Source of the DNA: Bisporella sp. PMI_857
Taxonomy: Eukaryota > Ascomycota > Leotiomycetes > Helotiales > Helotiaceae
Direction: 5' to 3'
Assembly (NCBI GenBank): GCA_021307315.1
Contig: JAJSPD010000088.1
Span: 62,001 to 126,000, forward strand
DNA length: 64,000 nt
Shown: positions 36,121-46,536 of the stretch, piece after piece
Numbering within the stretch: the stretch's first letter is position 1
Layout of the letters: each line of letters begins with the position of its first letter
Translations under genes and position numbers: made by a program
Notes under the pieces: generated by a model
Seen by the model: the letters and a program-made list of their open reading frames with translations, nothing else
The model's database searches: none
Told to the model about the DNA's origin: nothing

Positions 36121-36855
36121 AAGTAAGCCTCGTAGAGAAATAAATCAGAGAGAGTGTGGATTTGGAGGGCGAGGTGGTCGATTATATATACTTCAGGATC
36201 ACGGCCCAGTACGTGGACCCCAGCCGAGGCATCCCCTAGTCCAGCTGGGTATCTAGCGCTTTGCCTGCCATCCGGGGGCTTAGAAGGGCTTAGTGGTTCG
36301 AAGCATGGGGTGCTTCTGGAGGTTGTCTACCATGGTCATATCTGGGCGGGAAAGCGTGCTGAGAATAGTAGCATCAGCCAGGAATCAGACTTTGATCCGC
36401 CTCACGAATACTTGGCAAGTATAACAAAGTAGCCAAAGGACAGTAGACGGACCAAAAGTATTGACAGTCATGGTAGAGACAGCCATAGTAGATGGATGCT
36501 GGCGACCATGATTCGGATGGAGCAAAGCAGCCTGGATTGTTGAGTGTGGCTCAGAGATAATCTTCAAATTAAGTCGTATTCGGAGATCCTAATCGAACCC
36601 AGCCTTCAACCGAAAGTAAGATGCGGTGAAGCTCAACTAACTTGAGACGCTAACAGATCAACGGCCTTGCACACACTCAAGGATAAGCGGTGATTAGTGG
36701 ATAATACTGAACAACGGGACATGATGCGTTAGCACGAGTTCACTGGACAATAGTGTGCCTATCCGCATGGGGCCAATTTCAAACTCCGTCTCATGTTGCA
36801 TCCCTTGCTAGGCTTTCCACCGAATGCCTCGACAGGCTGCACATTCCCGAAGCTT
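36121..36855. other. No gene recognised
   Basis: Short frames on both strands only. The stretch may hold the promoter of the hypothetical gene ending at 34246. Confidence 0.4.
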
Positions 36856-37765
36856 CTATCCTTGCCTGTGTTTCATTGTGGCCGTATTCATCAATCCTGG
36901 CATCTCATCCCGAATATAGCGTAACTGTTGCATGACACGAACGGAGAGAAAATCCTTATTTGGGTCTACAAATGGTTCCTTTAAGCAGGCAATACTCTGC
37001 AAATCTAGCGTCCAAAAACTTCCGCAGCATCTGGGAGGGTGGCTGTTGGAAACAGATCGACGAAATATGAGATTCTTTTTCAAGTTGTGAATCTGGTCAA
37101 AATGGAGCCGCGCAAAACCAGAGCAATATTCCTTTAACAACCTTTTCTGTGCTGCAAGATAAACCGTCCCAGAAGGAGAAACCCGCGACCCGTAGGCTTC
37201 CAGAAGTCTTGCAAGCGCCAGATAGACATAGCCTCCGCCATTAAAGAGCTCATGCTCCACAGCCTCATGCGTTTCGAGACCGAGTTTTACAACAATCGCC
37301 AAATTTGCTTCCAGACTCAGAGAGAGGCCATCCCTAATCTCGTTCAGGATTTCAGTTTCCGTTCTCTTCCTTTCAAGTTTGCCTTGAGATACAGCTATCG
37401 CCATTTTTGCAAAGTGATATGGCGGTGTGACAATATCGTGAATGGCGAGAGACATAAGCCTTGCTACTATCAGTTGCGGATGGGAGCTAAACGTATTTTT
37501 GAATGACTTTTTTATTGATAGCAGCGATGTAATCTTTCACCTATGTCCTCATGAGATGATGGACATTCTCGCAGGAACTAAGATAGGGGTATGAAGGTTT
37601 TCCTGCGAGCAATGCGTCCACTTGTGGTGAATATTTGAACAAAGGGCTACAGCCATACGCAGGGCAGTTGATGGGCCTTAGGTAGTTGATAAATGCTGAT
37701 GGAAGATCATATTCAAAAGAGGAGTCAGACTCGCAGTGGCTATACTCGGTGACTGAAATTGAATT
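36856..37765 (-). CDS. Hypothetical protein, exon structure unresolved
   Basis: Two good minus-strand segments. The upstream one starts at MNSISVTEYSHCESDSS (about 37765) and ends at a stop at 37541. The downstream one is open from about 37527 (ITSLLSIKKSFKNTFSSHPQLIVARL) through ATG 37455 to a stop at 36856 (ALARLLEAYGSRVSPSGTVYLAAQKRLLKEYC). They are one frame apart with only about 30 nt between, too little for a normal intron. They may be one gene with a frame change or an unusually short intron, or two genes. No family recognised. Confidence 0.4.
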
Positions 37766-37915
37766 CATAATCAAAAGTGAGTGTGATAGAAACAGAAGCG
37801 TTGAGTGATGTGAAGAAAATGAAGGCATGACAAGAAGAACACCTTCCTCTTTAAAACTTTGACAGTCATGGTGCCTCATTTTCCAGAGACCTTGACGGGA
37901 AGCTATCGAGGTCAC

Positions 37916-38492
37916 GCCAGGGATAATTCTATCAATGTTTCAAGGGTACAACCGTGCTGATAAAAGAAACAGCATCGAGGCGGAGCTCTTTTTATCCGTT
38001 CGTTAACTCTTTCGGGTATGCCAATTGTTTCGTGCTGTGTGTTCGAGCTGAGCACTTAGACAAGGAGCTTCCATTTATGGAGAGAGGAGTAATGAGAGTC
38101 CCCACTTGATACGGTATGATCCAGACAGTAAGTGGCTGAGAGCTGCATCTCGGCGGTTCGATCCTGCTACCTCAGCAGGACATGCATTCGCTTTCGGTAT
38201 ATGTTACCAATAATGGTCTAGGTGAAGACGACTGTGGCATGGTTATGGAGAGCGAGCTGCAGGCAAGGAATAGCCTAGAATCTTAGTTCACCTTTATCCT
38301 TGCTGCGGAGGTTGCGCTGGGTATAGCGGCAGATACTATATTTGAAATGGTGAGGCGAGGCAGACTTTGAATCATTGATCCAAGCGCTGGAAAAGTATAA
38401 AGAGCTCTTGTGGGCCGAGTGTCTAAATTTTTCATGTTTCCTCAAGATTTAAAAGGATTATTACAGATCAGTCTCTTGATGGCACCCAGATC
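37916..38492. other. No gene recognised
   Basis: No frame with recognisable content. A GGTTCGATCC phrase at about 38156 was considered as a tRNA B box and rejected. Confidence 0.35.
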
Positions 38493-38912
38493 ATGGCATG
38501 GCCCAAACGCTCAAAGATCCCATCAGTCTCAGTGCTATATGAGGAGCTTGGTTTTCAGCGCGCTTCGGCAGAGGATAAAACTTTGTTTACGGATGCCTGT
38601 CATGCTTGGAGAAAATTTTACATAACGAGTACTGAATGTTTTGAATCGAAGCTTCTTTTTCGGAACGAATCCAAGACTCAACTAGATTTATATGAAATGG
38701 TTAAAGGATTTGTTGAAAAGACTAATAACGGACAAGTCTTTTGGGGGGGGGGCAAAAGCTGGGAATCTGGTCTTGTGTTTCCAGCAGATAAAGCAAAGTA
38801 AAAAAAACCAGTATCTCTTCACGAACATGAACTCGCTAATAATTTCCAGGATTATCGTGCTACGGAAACAGTTATTCTGGAATCAAAATCGGAATTTCTG
38901 GCAAAATAGCAT
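38493..38912 (+). pseudogene. Hypothetical coding remnant cut by the pogo insertion
   Basis: Open frame from KRSKIPSVSVLYEELGFQRAS through FTDACHAWRKFYIT, with an in-frame TAA at about 38799. It then continues in the same frame as KPVSLHEHELANNFQDYRATETVILESK up to a stop just before the transposon at 38916. It contains a G10 run at about 38744. The coding-like stretch on both sides of the stop suggests a broken gene. Family not recognised. Confidence 0.35.
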
Positions 38913-39062
38913 ATAAGATTACCCCCCCCCCCTTGGGCCACCCCCCCTTTTGGGCCACTCGCTTAGCTCACCGCTTTTTCCAACCTTTCTACTTTCAACT
39001 TAAATTTTTTAATATTCTTCTAATGAATTGATCTCAAACTTTGCAAACGCTGAGATCCGACA

Positions 39063-40664
39063 ATGAAGCCCTTATATACCGAAGAAGATGTCCAAAGTGC
39101 ACTTAAAGATGTGACAAAAGGGAAGTCCGTGCGTAAAGCCTGGCTAGATTGGGGAGTTCCAAGAAGCACACTTCAAAATAGGATTTACGGCCACGTTTCT
39201 CAAAAAGAGGCTCAAGCACCTAATCAAAGGCTTTCCCAAGTTCAGGAGCATCGACTTACAGACTGGGTTCTAGTACAAGAAGCTTTAGGCCAAAGTCCTA
39301 CGCATACACAGATCAAGGCTTTTGCAGGGCGTATATTGGCCGTCAGAAAAGATGCAAAACCACTTGGAAAACGCTGGATGACTGGTTTTCTTAAACGAAA
39401 TCCTATTCTTAAGACTAAGAAGCAATTCAAAATCGATTCTGCGCGTGTCAATGGCGCTACTTCTGATATTCTTAAGGCATGGTTTCAAAAATTGGAAGTT
39501 CCTGCTATTAAAGCTGTTAAGGCTGAGAATCGTTGGAATATGGATGAAGCTGGGATTATGGAAGGCCAAGGAGAGAATGGATTAGTAGTTGGGAGTGCCC
39601 AGAAGCGATTTATTCAAAAGAAACAACCTGGTTCTAAAGCTTGGACCTCTTTTATCGAGTGTATTTCTGCTACAGGAGTAGCACTATGCCCAATTGTTAT
39701 GTTCAAGGGCAAATCAGTACAACAGCAATGGTTTCCTACAGACTTAAAGGATTTCAAAAACTGGCAGTTCACTGCAACTGAAAACGGCTGGACATCTAAT
39801 GCTACTGCTTTAGAGTGGTTGCAAAAAGTGTTTATTCCCCAAACAGCTCCACGTGATCTATCAGAGGCTCGACTACTTATTCTGGATGGCCATGGAAGTC
39901 ATGAGACTACAGAATTTATGTGGGAGTGCTATTCAAACAATATCCACCTTTTATTTCCGCCTCCGCATACTTCGCATGTGCTTCAACCACTGGATTTGTC
40001 AATATTTGCCCCCTTAAAGCAAGCTTACCGAAAGCAGCTTGGTTTTCTGTCTTTTTTGACTGATTCTACACCTATTGGGAAGCGAAACTTCTTAGCCTGC
40101 TATCAGAAGGCTAGAATAAGTGCTTTAACTAATATCAATATCAAAGCAGGGTGGAAAGCTTCAGGATTATGGCCGGTCCGTATGTCTAAGCCTTTAATGA
40201 ACCGATTATTGCTTGAAAATAGCAATCAACAAGATAAACAAGCTTTGAAAACTTCAAGGGGCGAACTAGCACTTGATTGGAACTTAAATGGATCAATAAT
40301 TGACTGGGTGACTCCTCAAAAGAGTGAAGATATAAGGAAACAAGCTCACCAAATCTTGGCGCTTAAAGACACCGACTCTTCCACTTGCAGAGTACTTTTC
40401 AGAAAAGTTGCAAAAGGCCTAGACGACAAAGATTTTACAATTGCTAGCCATGAGGTTCGGATTCAGCAATTGGAAGCTAGGGTAGAGCAATTAGAGCCTA
40501 GGAAACGGCGCAAAGTTCAAACTAGTCCAAATTCTAAGTTTGCAGGGATTAAAGCTATTAGAGAAGCTCAAATTAAAGCTGGAGATCGCCAGATTGAATC
40601 AGAAGACTTAGAATTATCTGAAGATACTGTATCTACAATGGATTGTATAGAAGTAGAAGAATAA
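39063..40664 (+). CDS. pogo-type DDE transposase, intact
   Basis: 533 residues, uninterrupted. Psq-type helix-turn-helix at about 5-45 (EEDVQSALKDVTKGKSVRKA, VPRSTLQNRI), CENP-B/Tc5-type DNA-binding domain at about 65-125 (GKRWMTGFLKRNP), and DDE_1 catalytic core with Asp161 (NMDEAG), Asp275 (LILDGHGSHE) and Asp311 (HVLQPLDLS). The C-terminal 60 residues are basic then acidic, with LEARVEQLEPRKRRKV. All three catalytic acids are present, so the protein may be active. The right-hand terminal repeat is interrupted by an LTR, which could stop mobilisation of this copy but not supply of transposase to others. Confidence 0.92.
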   Translation: MKPLYTEEDVQSALKDVTKGKSVRKAWLDWGVPRSTLQNRIYGHVSQKEAQAPNQRLSQVQEHRLTDWVLVQEALGQSPTHTQIKAFAGRILAVRKDAKPLGKRWMTGFLKRNPILKTKKQFKIDSARVNGATSDILKAWFQKLEVPAIKAVKAENRWNMDEAGIMEGQGENGLVVGSAQKRFIQKKQPGSKAWTSFIECISATGVALCPIVMFKGKSVQQQWFPTDLKDFKNWQFTATENGWTSNATALEWLQKVFIPQTAPRDLSEARLLILDGHGSHETTEFMWECYSNNIHLLFPPPHTSHVLQPLDLSIFAPLKQAYRKQLGFLSFLTDSTPIGKRNFLACYQKARISALTNINIKAGWKASGLWPVRMSKPLMNRLLLENSNQQDKQALKTSRGELALDWNLNGSIIDWVTPQKSEDIRKQAHQILALKDTDSSTCRVLFRKVAKGLDDKDFTIASHEVRIQQLEARVEQLEPRKRRKVQTSPNSKFAGIKAIREAQIKAGDRQIESEDLELSEDTVSTMDCIEVEE

Positions 40665-40728
40665 AAAAGTTATGGCAGTTCAAAGTGGAGTGGTAGGGGC
40701 TAAGCGAGTGGCCCAAAGGGGGGGTGGC

Positions 40729-41033
40729 TGTAACAGCCAGGGTCGGTTAAAGACGGCCATCGTGACAGCCTAACAGCCAGCCAAAGGCTTTTCAGCTCAG
40801 CCACAGGCTCACAGCCACAGGCTCACAGCCACAACACCTACAGGCTCACAGCTACAGCAGAAGTAAAGATATAAGGAACAGCTAGAGCTTTCTGAACAAA
40901 GCAAGCTTGAGTTTTTCTGTCAGACTTACAAGCATACTTTTATTATCAATCTATTACTATTACAACTGCATCGCCCATCACGTATTCATATCTGTTATAT
41001 TGCAATCCCTCCTGCTGCCCTCTATTTGTTACA
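40729..41033 (+). mobile_element. Solo LTR, family A (305 bp)
   Basis: Begins TGTAACAGCCAGGG and ends CTATTTGTTACA, with perfect 5-bp duplication GTGGC (40724-40728 and 41034-41038). It includes a short tandem CACAGCCACAGGCT repeat near 40800-40850. It is inserted in the right terminal repeat of the pogo transposon. The inverted copy is at 45459-45769. Confidence 0.9.
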
Positions 41034-41227
41034 GTGGCCCAAAGGGGGGGGGTAATCTTATAATGGGGGCAGAAGAAGCCGGAGAAGAAAGGAATTGGTA
41101 ATTCAACCCCTTTTATATTATATTATATATTTTTGACAAGAGACAGCGTCATATTAATAGCAGAACTCTTCTTCCAAGAATGTTAAAAAGTTCCACAGGG
41201 AATACGTAAGCAAATCGAGAAAACCCG

Positions 41228-42070
41228 GTGAACAATTCTTCAAGAGAAAGAAACGGCAGTTACCATGAACAGCCTTTGAGTAAAAAGAGACGAAAGCTGA
41301 ACCATGCTTCGGCGGCGGAGCTTGATAGACATATCATCGTTGAAGATCCTACATCGGGACATCGGCAAGAGAATCACAGACCTACAGTGCCGGGCATTAT
41401 CGAATCCGATCGAATGATAGTTCCAAGCAAGTTCACCACTCCTATAGCACCTATGGTGGCCATCAGCAGAGTCGACAACCGGGGCTATTTTGTTGCCTTT
41501 TTCACAAACTCCTCGCAGGCCGCTAAAACTCAGGTTAGCACCAAACCTACTGAGATCCAGAATACGAGTGAACACTCATTTTTTTCAGTCTATACCGACA
41601 TCAGCGGAGACACTGGGAAGGGGGTTCGCGAGCAAATTATACCCACAGCTTCGGGGGTAAACAGCATAGCCAACCCAAGCTCCACAAAGACAACAATTCC
41701 TAAAACGCCAGAAATCCAGGTACAAATATCGTTATGGGTTTTCACGTTTCAACCACGCCGTACACTAGAGCGATGGGATGAAGAAGCAGTTCAATGGATG
41801 CATTTTCCGGCCTTTATTCAGAATTTGACCCAAAGAAGAGGTACAAGTGGCTTCGAGGAAGTAATGTTTACGCTTGAGGCTCCGTCGCTGACCGTTAAGA
41901 GCAAGATATCTAAGAACGCCGAAGAATTGTGGCAGTCAACCAGAGAAACTTTTGAGGAGACAGCAAAAAAGGAAGTCACTAAAGCAAGAAGCCTCGGTAA
42001 AACAGTAGTGGCTTTCAAGATTTTCATTGATCCAGTTTATGACCAGGGAGCATTGCACGCCACTTCATAA
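41228..42070 (+). CDS. Hypothetical protein, 5' end uncertain
   Basis: Open frame of 280 codons beginning at a GTG; the first in-frame ATG is 41414. The upstream exon may have been lost or displaced by the pogo insertion that ends at 41058. It has a basic KKRRKLNH stretch, a polar middle, and a C-terminal portion (WVFTFQPRRTLERWDEEAVQWMHFPAF; TAKKEVTKARSLGKTVVAFKIF) that looks folded. No family recognised. Confidence 0.45.
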   Translation: MNNSSRERNGSYHEQPLSKKRRKLNHASAAELDRHIIVEDPTSGHRQENHRPTVPGIIESDRMIVPSKFTTPIAPMVAISRVDNRGYFVAFFTNSSQAAKTQVSTKPTEIQNTSEHSFFSVYTDISGDTGKGVREQIIPTASGVNSIANPSSTKTTIPKTPEIQVQISLWVFTFQPRRTLERWDEEAVQWMHFPAFIQNLTQRRGTSGFEEVMFTLEAPSLTVKSKISKNAEELWQSTRETFEETAKKEVTKARSLGKTVVAFKIFIDPVYDQGALHATS

Positions 42071-42239
42071 CGTAATTAATGAAGATAAAATGGACGATAT
42101 AATTCTAGATTTTTAGAATTTGGAATATAGGTCACTTTTAGTAGTCTCAACTAGGATATTCATTTCTATATTGTCTCTTCTCACAGTATATGGCATGATA
42201 TAACGACCATACGCTTCCAACTCCTATTCTCCTATTCCT

Positions 42240-44737
42240 TCCTCTGATTCAAAGGCTTTTACCCTATGCCAGGACCTTAAACACTCTAAGGCTTCAAATC
42301 ACCTTTACGGAGAGCTTATTACGGCAATCTGTAACTGTAATTTTGCAAGATGAGAAAAGACGTTCTGGCCCCGCACTCATTGCAGGAATAGAGAGCAAGT
42401 TTAGAGCCATCTTACTCAAATTAGGGTATATGGGCTGCTGCTCAGGTGCCAGCCACCAGTCCCTCACATCCTCAAAGTCGTGCTGTGGTAGTGAAGCGCA
42501 ATATCGAGTATATTCGTCCTGGTATAGAATCATCAGCACCTTTGCTTTTAAGGAGTTCTTCCACTGAGTAAACTTATTTGGCGTTGTGTATGTGGGAGCA
42601 AGACCAACCCAAGTAGCAGCAGCAGTAGCTTCGCCTGGGAGGCTCTCAAAGCCTGTAGGCATATAATTCTCTCTCCATAGCTCCTCCAGCGCGGTCTTAG
42701 CTGGGCCCCACCACTCACACATCCAGTGCTCCTCAATATATTGCCACTTATAGGCCGGATGAAGGACCAGCGCGCCTACGTATGCTGGTGTCTCACTAGA
42801 AAGAGCATAGTATTTATCTAGCTTTGCCCAGCCAGAGTTAATACAAGTACTCATGACTGGGTCGTTCTTATATTGAGCTTTGCCCTCCTCATATTGTTGA
42901 AGGATGAATCTAAAGCAGGGAGTACCTCATCAAGGGTATTTCGGTTTGACTCTAGTGCCTTGGTCGTATGTGCGAGGTTTGTCAGAAAATCTTTAACCTA
43001 TGAGTGAAGGACTAATGATTAGTATCAAGATTAGAAGCAAAATTAGGGAACCTAAATATAGAAGAGCTTACCTTGCTCAAAAGGGCCCAATCCGCAGGCA
43101 ATAGTCGATCCAGATCTAGCTCCTTCTCCGGGTATTGCTCAAAGAATCGGTCTACAGCCTTTTGTAGGGGAATAGCCTCGCTAAGCATCTTGTCCCAAGA
43201 GTTCCACCGGGTGCCATTATCTCGGACGATGTTTCTGCCCCTTGAGATGGCTCTCCATTGTTGTTTCGTTATGCGGTACGTCCAATGTGAGTAACAAAGT
43301 TATGAAGCTTGCCAAGGGGTCCGAGTCTCCTCCACTGGTCCATTTCATCCTGAGTCGTCTCAAGAGCTTCGGCTTGGTTAACAAATAGGAAAGACTGTGC
43401 CGATAGGTTGATAATATGGCCGATACATCGGATTCGATGGTGCTTTGCGTTATAATCAATATTCCAGGAGTCATATGCGCCTAGATGAAATTAGGACAAA
43501 TATCAAGGTAATCGGGTATTACTCACTGTAACAACTCAAGCTGAACAGGGATCTCGATCCGTGGATCTAGGTAGAAGGACTCAGAGGTGTGAACAACTAT
43601 CAATTGTTATAACTAAGAGAACAAGCTACAGATAGAAGAAGGGAAGGAAAACAGCGCTTTATATACAGGAGACTGGCCAAGGGCCAGTCTAAGCGAGGCT
43701 CTAAGCGAGCCAGGGCCAGGGCCGTGACACTCACGATCCTCAAATTCTCGCATCATGGTATCATTATTTGTCGCATTGTCCATCTGTATGTATCCTAACT
43801 TACTACTAATTCCCCAGTCCGCTACCACCTCTTGTAGATATTTAGCAAGGTTCTCTCCGGAGTGCTCCCCCTCCATCTCAACAAGTGCTAGGGTAGCACT
43901 CTCAAGTTGGCCATCCTGAGCGATATAATGGCTAACAAGTCCCAGGATCGGTAAGCTATTTGGTGATGTCCAGAGGTCACAGCTAATGTGGATATCGGTC
44001 AGAGCAGTATGCAGCCTCGACTTCATCTGTTCCTTCATAGAGCTAAACTGGCGTAGAACCCATTGAGTGATTGTTGTATGAGAAGTAGGAAGCCAGGTAT
44101 CAATATCATCGTTGATATAGTTGAGGAGGTCCCGAAACTCAGGGCATTCGACCAGACGAAGTGGGAGGTGGCAGGCGGTAAGGAACTTAATATATAAGAC
44201 CTCAAGGTGGTTGCCATCAAGTGAGTTGCCATCACTATTAGTCGTATTAAGCTTCCGGCGCTTGAAGGACTGATCCTGAGAGAGCTCAAGAGCATGCTCA
44301 ATTGATTGCTGCCGCTTTGCCGAAATATTCTCCCGAGAAGACTTCTCCGACTTGGTATGCTTCTCAAAGAGGTGCCTCTGAATCACTCGAGTACCCCCGT
44401 TTGTACTATAAGCTTTCGAGCAATACTTGCAACGCCACTCTTCTTTTCCCTTATGAAAATATCGGTATTCCGGATCAGGATCTGGCATATGCTTATAAAC
44501 CCAGCTAGTTCGAAGCCTTTTATATCCTGAGGAATAGCTAGTTAAACTAGGTGGAGAGGAAGGAGGTGGGGAGGAAGAAATATCAAGATATTCAAGGTCA
44601 GATGATGATATCATTGAGGCTTGAGACATCTGGATTTGGTTATAGGTTGGTTGGTAGGTAGGTGGGGAACAAATTGATGATTGATATTTTGATGAAAGAG
44701 AAAGAAGAAATAAAGTAAGAGAACGATAAGAAATCAA
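42240..44737 (-). pseudogene. hAT-family transposase, broken and split by a solo LTR
   Basis: Minus-strand hAT transposase. The N-terminal part (ATG about 44629) has a BED-type zinc finger (WRCKYCSKAY..GGTRVIQRHLFEKH) and hAT core motifs (HISCDLWTSPN, LGYIQMDNATNNDTMM) up to an LTR at 43527-43729. It resumes with HHRIRCIGHIINLSAQ and, after a frame change near 43275, RAISRGRNIVRDNGTRWNSW. The dimerisation domain follows at 42854-42294 (DWWLAPEQQPIYPNLSKMALNLLSIPAMSAGPERLFSSCK) and then stop codons. Frame change, stops and the LTR make it inactive. Element ends were not located. Confidence 0.85.
43527..43729 (-). mobile_element. Solo LTR, family C, inverted (203 bp)
   Basis: Begins TGTAACAACTCAAGC and ends GGGCCGTGACA with a perfect CTCAC duplication (43522-43526 and 43730-43734) inside the hAT transposase. 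Confidence 0.9.
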
Positions 44738-45061
44738 GGTTTATATAGACCAAACTCCACTGCGCAGGGATTCTGGTGATTTCGAATCACTAGAATTAGC
44801 GTGTTTTTTTTGATCAAAACATTCACTTCAAAGCCTTCGGAAAACATAAAGATATACTCTGAATTACTTCATGTTGAGATATTACGCGTATTAGAGGGAG
44901 GGCTTTTGAATGACATCACTCCGATGTACTTTGGATAAGTTTTGGTGATATAGAATTTAAGTGAAGTTGGGTTATTAAAGTCATATGTGCCAAATACTTG
45001 GGAATAGCTTCAAAAATTAGAAAATTAAACTATTGAATAATAATGTTACTCAGCCTCGGCC

Positions 45062-45321
45062 TGTAACGACGCAAGGAATCACGGGCTAGAATAGAGGCAT
45101 ATGGGAGTGCGTACAATAGGCTGATAGTGATTGCCTTATAGGTCTACCTACGAAGGATACAAAAACATGAGGAACAACTGTAGAGAGTTGGAGCAGGCCT
45201 TTATATAAGCGACTCCGACTCTCCTCCGTATCGGCTCTGAAACCCCTCATACCCTGATCTTCAGCCTCCTGATCCCATGCCATGACCTCCGTGTCGCACC
45301 TTGGGCATACCGGTTGTTACA
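45062..45321 (+). mobile_element. Solo LTR, family B (260 bp)
   Basis: Same ends as the 16560 copy, perfect CGGCC duplication (45057-45061 and 45322-45326). It differs from that copy by only a few substitutions, so both are young. Confidence 0.9.
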
Positions 45322-45458
45322 CGGCCGAATTAAGCCTACATAGGCCCAATTGACAGAGTGTATATTAGTGAATCTATATATATAAGAGTCTCGCAATTTA
45401 GTTAAGAATTGAAGGCGTAGTTGGGCTTTGGATATTTGAAGCAAAGTTCGGGAGGAAA

Positions 45459-45769
45459 TGTAACAGAAAGAGGGCAGCAGGAGGGATTGCAATATAACTG
45501 GTAAGAACACGTGACTAGCGATGCAGTTGCAACAGTGATGTATTAATATGAGAAGTATGCATGTACGTCTAACAGGAAAACTCAAGCTTCCCTTCTTCAG
45601 AGAGCTCTAGCTGTTCCTTATATCTTTTAACTGTGCCGTAGCTGTGAGCCTGTGGCTGGCCATGGGCGGAGCGTGCCGCCTGCAGCCCTGAAAGTACTAC
45701 AGCTGAAAAGCCTTCGGCTGGCTATTAAGCTGTCACGATGGCCGTCTCTAACCGACCCTGGTTGTTACA
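45459..45769 (-). mobile_element. Solo LTR, family A, inverted (311 bp)
   Basis: Reverse complement of the 40729 LTR: TGTAACAGAAAGAGG to CTGGTTGTTACA. Flanks GGAAA and GTAAA match at four of five positions. Confidence 0.85.
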
Positions 45770-46048
45770 GTAAATGCCCGAATTTTGCACGACAGCTTCA
45801 AACTTAAATTCTATGCCAACCATACATTCAAAAATTATGATTTTAGTACCGTTCGAAAGATATGAACCAGTAAATTAACATATATCTAGTATTATAATTG
45901 TAGCGTTGGTACTACGAGAGTCATTCTCAGTCTAATAATCAAGCGTATTGTTGAGGTAGCAGATAATACCTTAAGCGAAAGCTTAATTTCAGCCTCACTG
46001 GTGGTACAGTATTACGCCGTATTACGCCATATTACGTCGTATTCTGAG

Positions 46049-46427
46049 TGTTAGTAGCCATTTATATGTAGTTATGATCATGTGACTAGCACCTGAAACG
46101 TGGGACCCTTAGAACAAGAGTGACAGAACGAGAAAATACGCAATGATAAGCAGGAGGAATTGGGGATGCCTTCAGGCTCTCTATTGTTGTCTATCTGTGT
46201 CATCATACAAAATTGTAGAACTGTGCGTGTGTGAAAAGTCTTCCGCGCTAGCGTTCCCCACTTAGTCAGGGACATGTCAGCTACCTAGATTCTCAAATCC
46301 TGACAAAGAGCGTAGAACAATCATCAATCAACCAACAATCAAGACTTATCCACCAGCCTCAACGAGCATACTGGCACTGCGCAGAGATCGCGGTGCTACG
46401 TGCCCTCAGGTTAAAGTATAAGTAGAG
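46049..46427 (-). mobile_element. Chimeric family E LTR
   Basis: Inverted family E LTR: starts TGTTAGTAGCC, matches to about 46125, then holds about 180 bp of unrelated sequence, and matches again from about 46308 (CAATCATC, CCAACAATCAAG) to GGTTAAAGTATAAGTA. A short part near 46375-46400 instead matches family D (CGCAGAGATCGCGGTGCTAC). It looks like a recombinant. Confidence 0.6.
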
Positions 46428-46430
46428 TAA

Positions 46431-46536
46431 GCAGTGCGTATTCTTAAAACTGTACCATTACGGCCTACCGTACCGTATTATACCGTACCGTAATTTACGC
46501 CGTGGTATTTTTACGGCCACACTACTGGCTACACTG
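46431..46536 (+). repeat. Dispersed repeat with TACCGTACCGTA units (copy 1)
   Basis: Ends CAGTG..CACTG; contains doubled TACCGTACCGTA. The inverted copy is at 59146-59255. Possibly a small non-autonomous DNA transposon; no clear target duplication. Confidence 0.6.

Larger units (their letters stand above)
38916..41058 (+). mobile_element. pogo/Fot-like DNA transposon, complete, carrying a solo LTR
   Basis: Ends AGATTACCCC at 38916 and GGGGTAATCT at 41058, each next to TA (38914-38915 and 41059-41060), the usual Tc1/mariner-pogo duplication. Subterminal repeats GGGCCACTCGCTTAGC (38945 onward) and GCTAAGCGAGTGGCCC (40699 onward) extend the inverted repeats, with C-rich tracts between. A 305-bp LTR lies in the right terminal repeat. 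Without it the element is about 1.83 kb. Confidence 0.9.

Noticed and set aside
38130..38185. tRNA or SINE candidate (GGCTGAGAG then GGTTCGATCC)
   Set aside because: A and B box-like words are present, but I could not form T-arm or acceptor stems.
45062..45769. A full LTR retrotransposon between the two neighbouring LTRs
   Set aside because: The two LTRs belong to different families, are in opposite orientation, have their own flanks, and only 137 bp lies between them.
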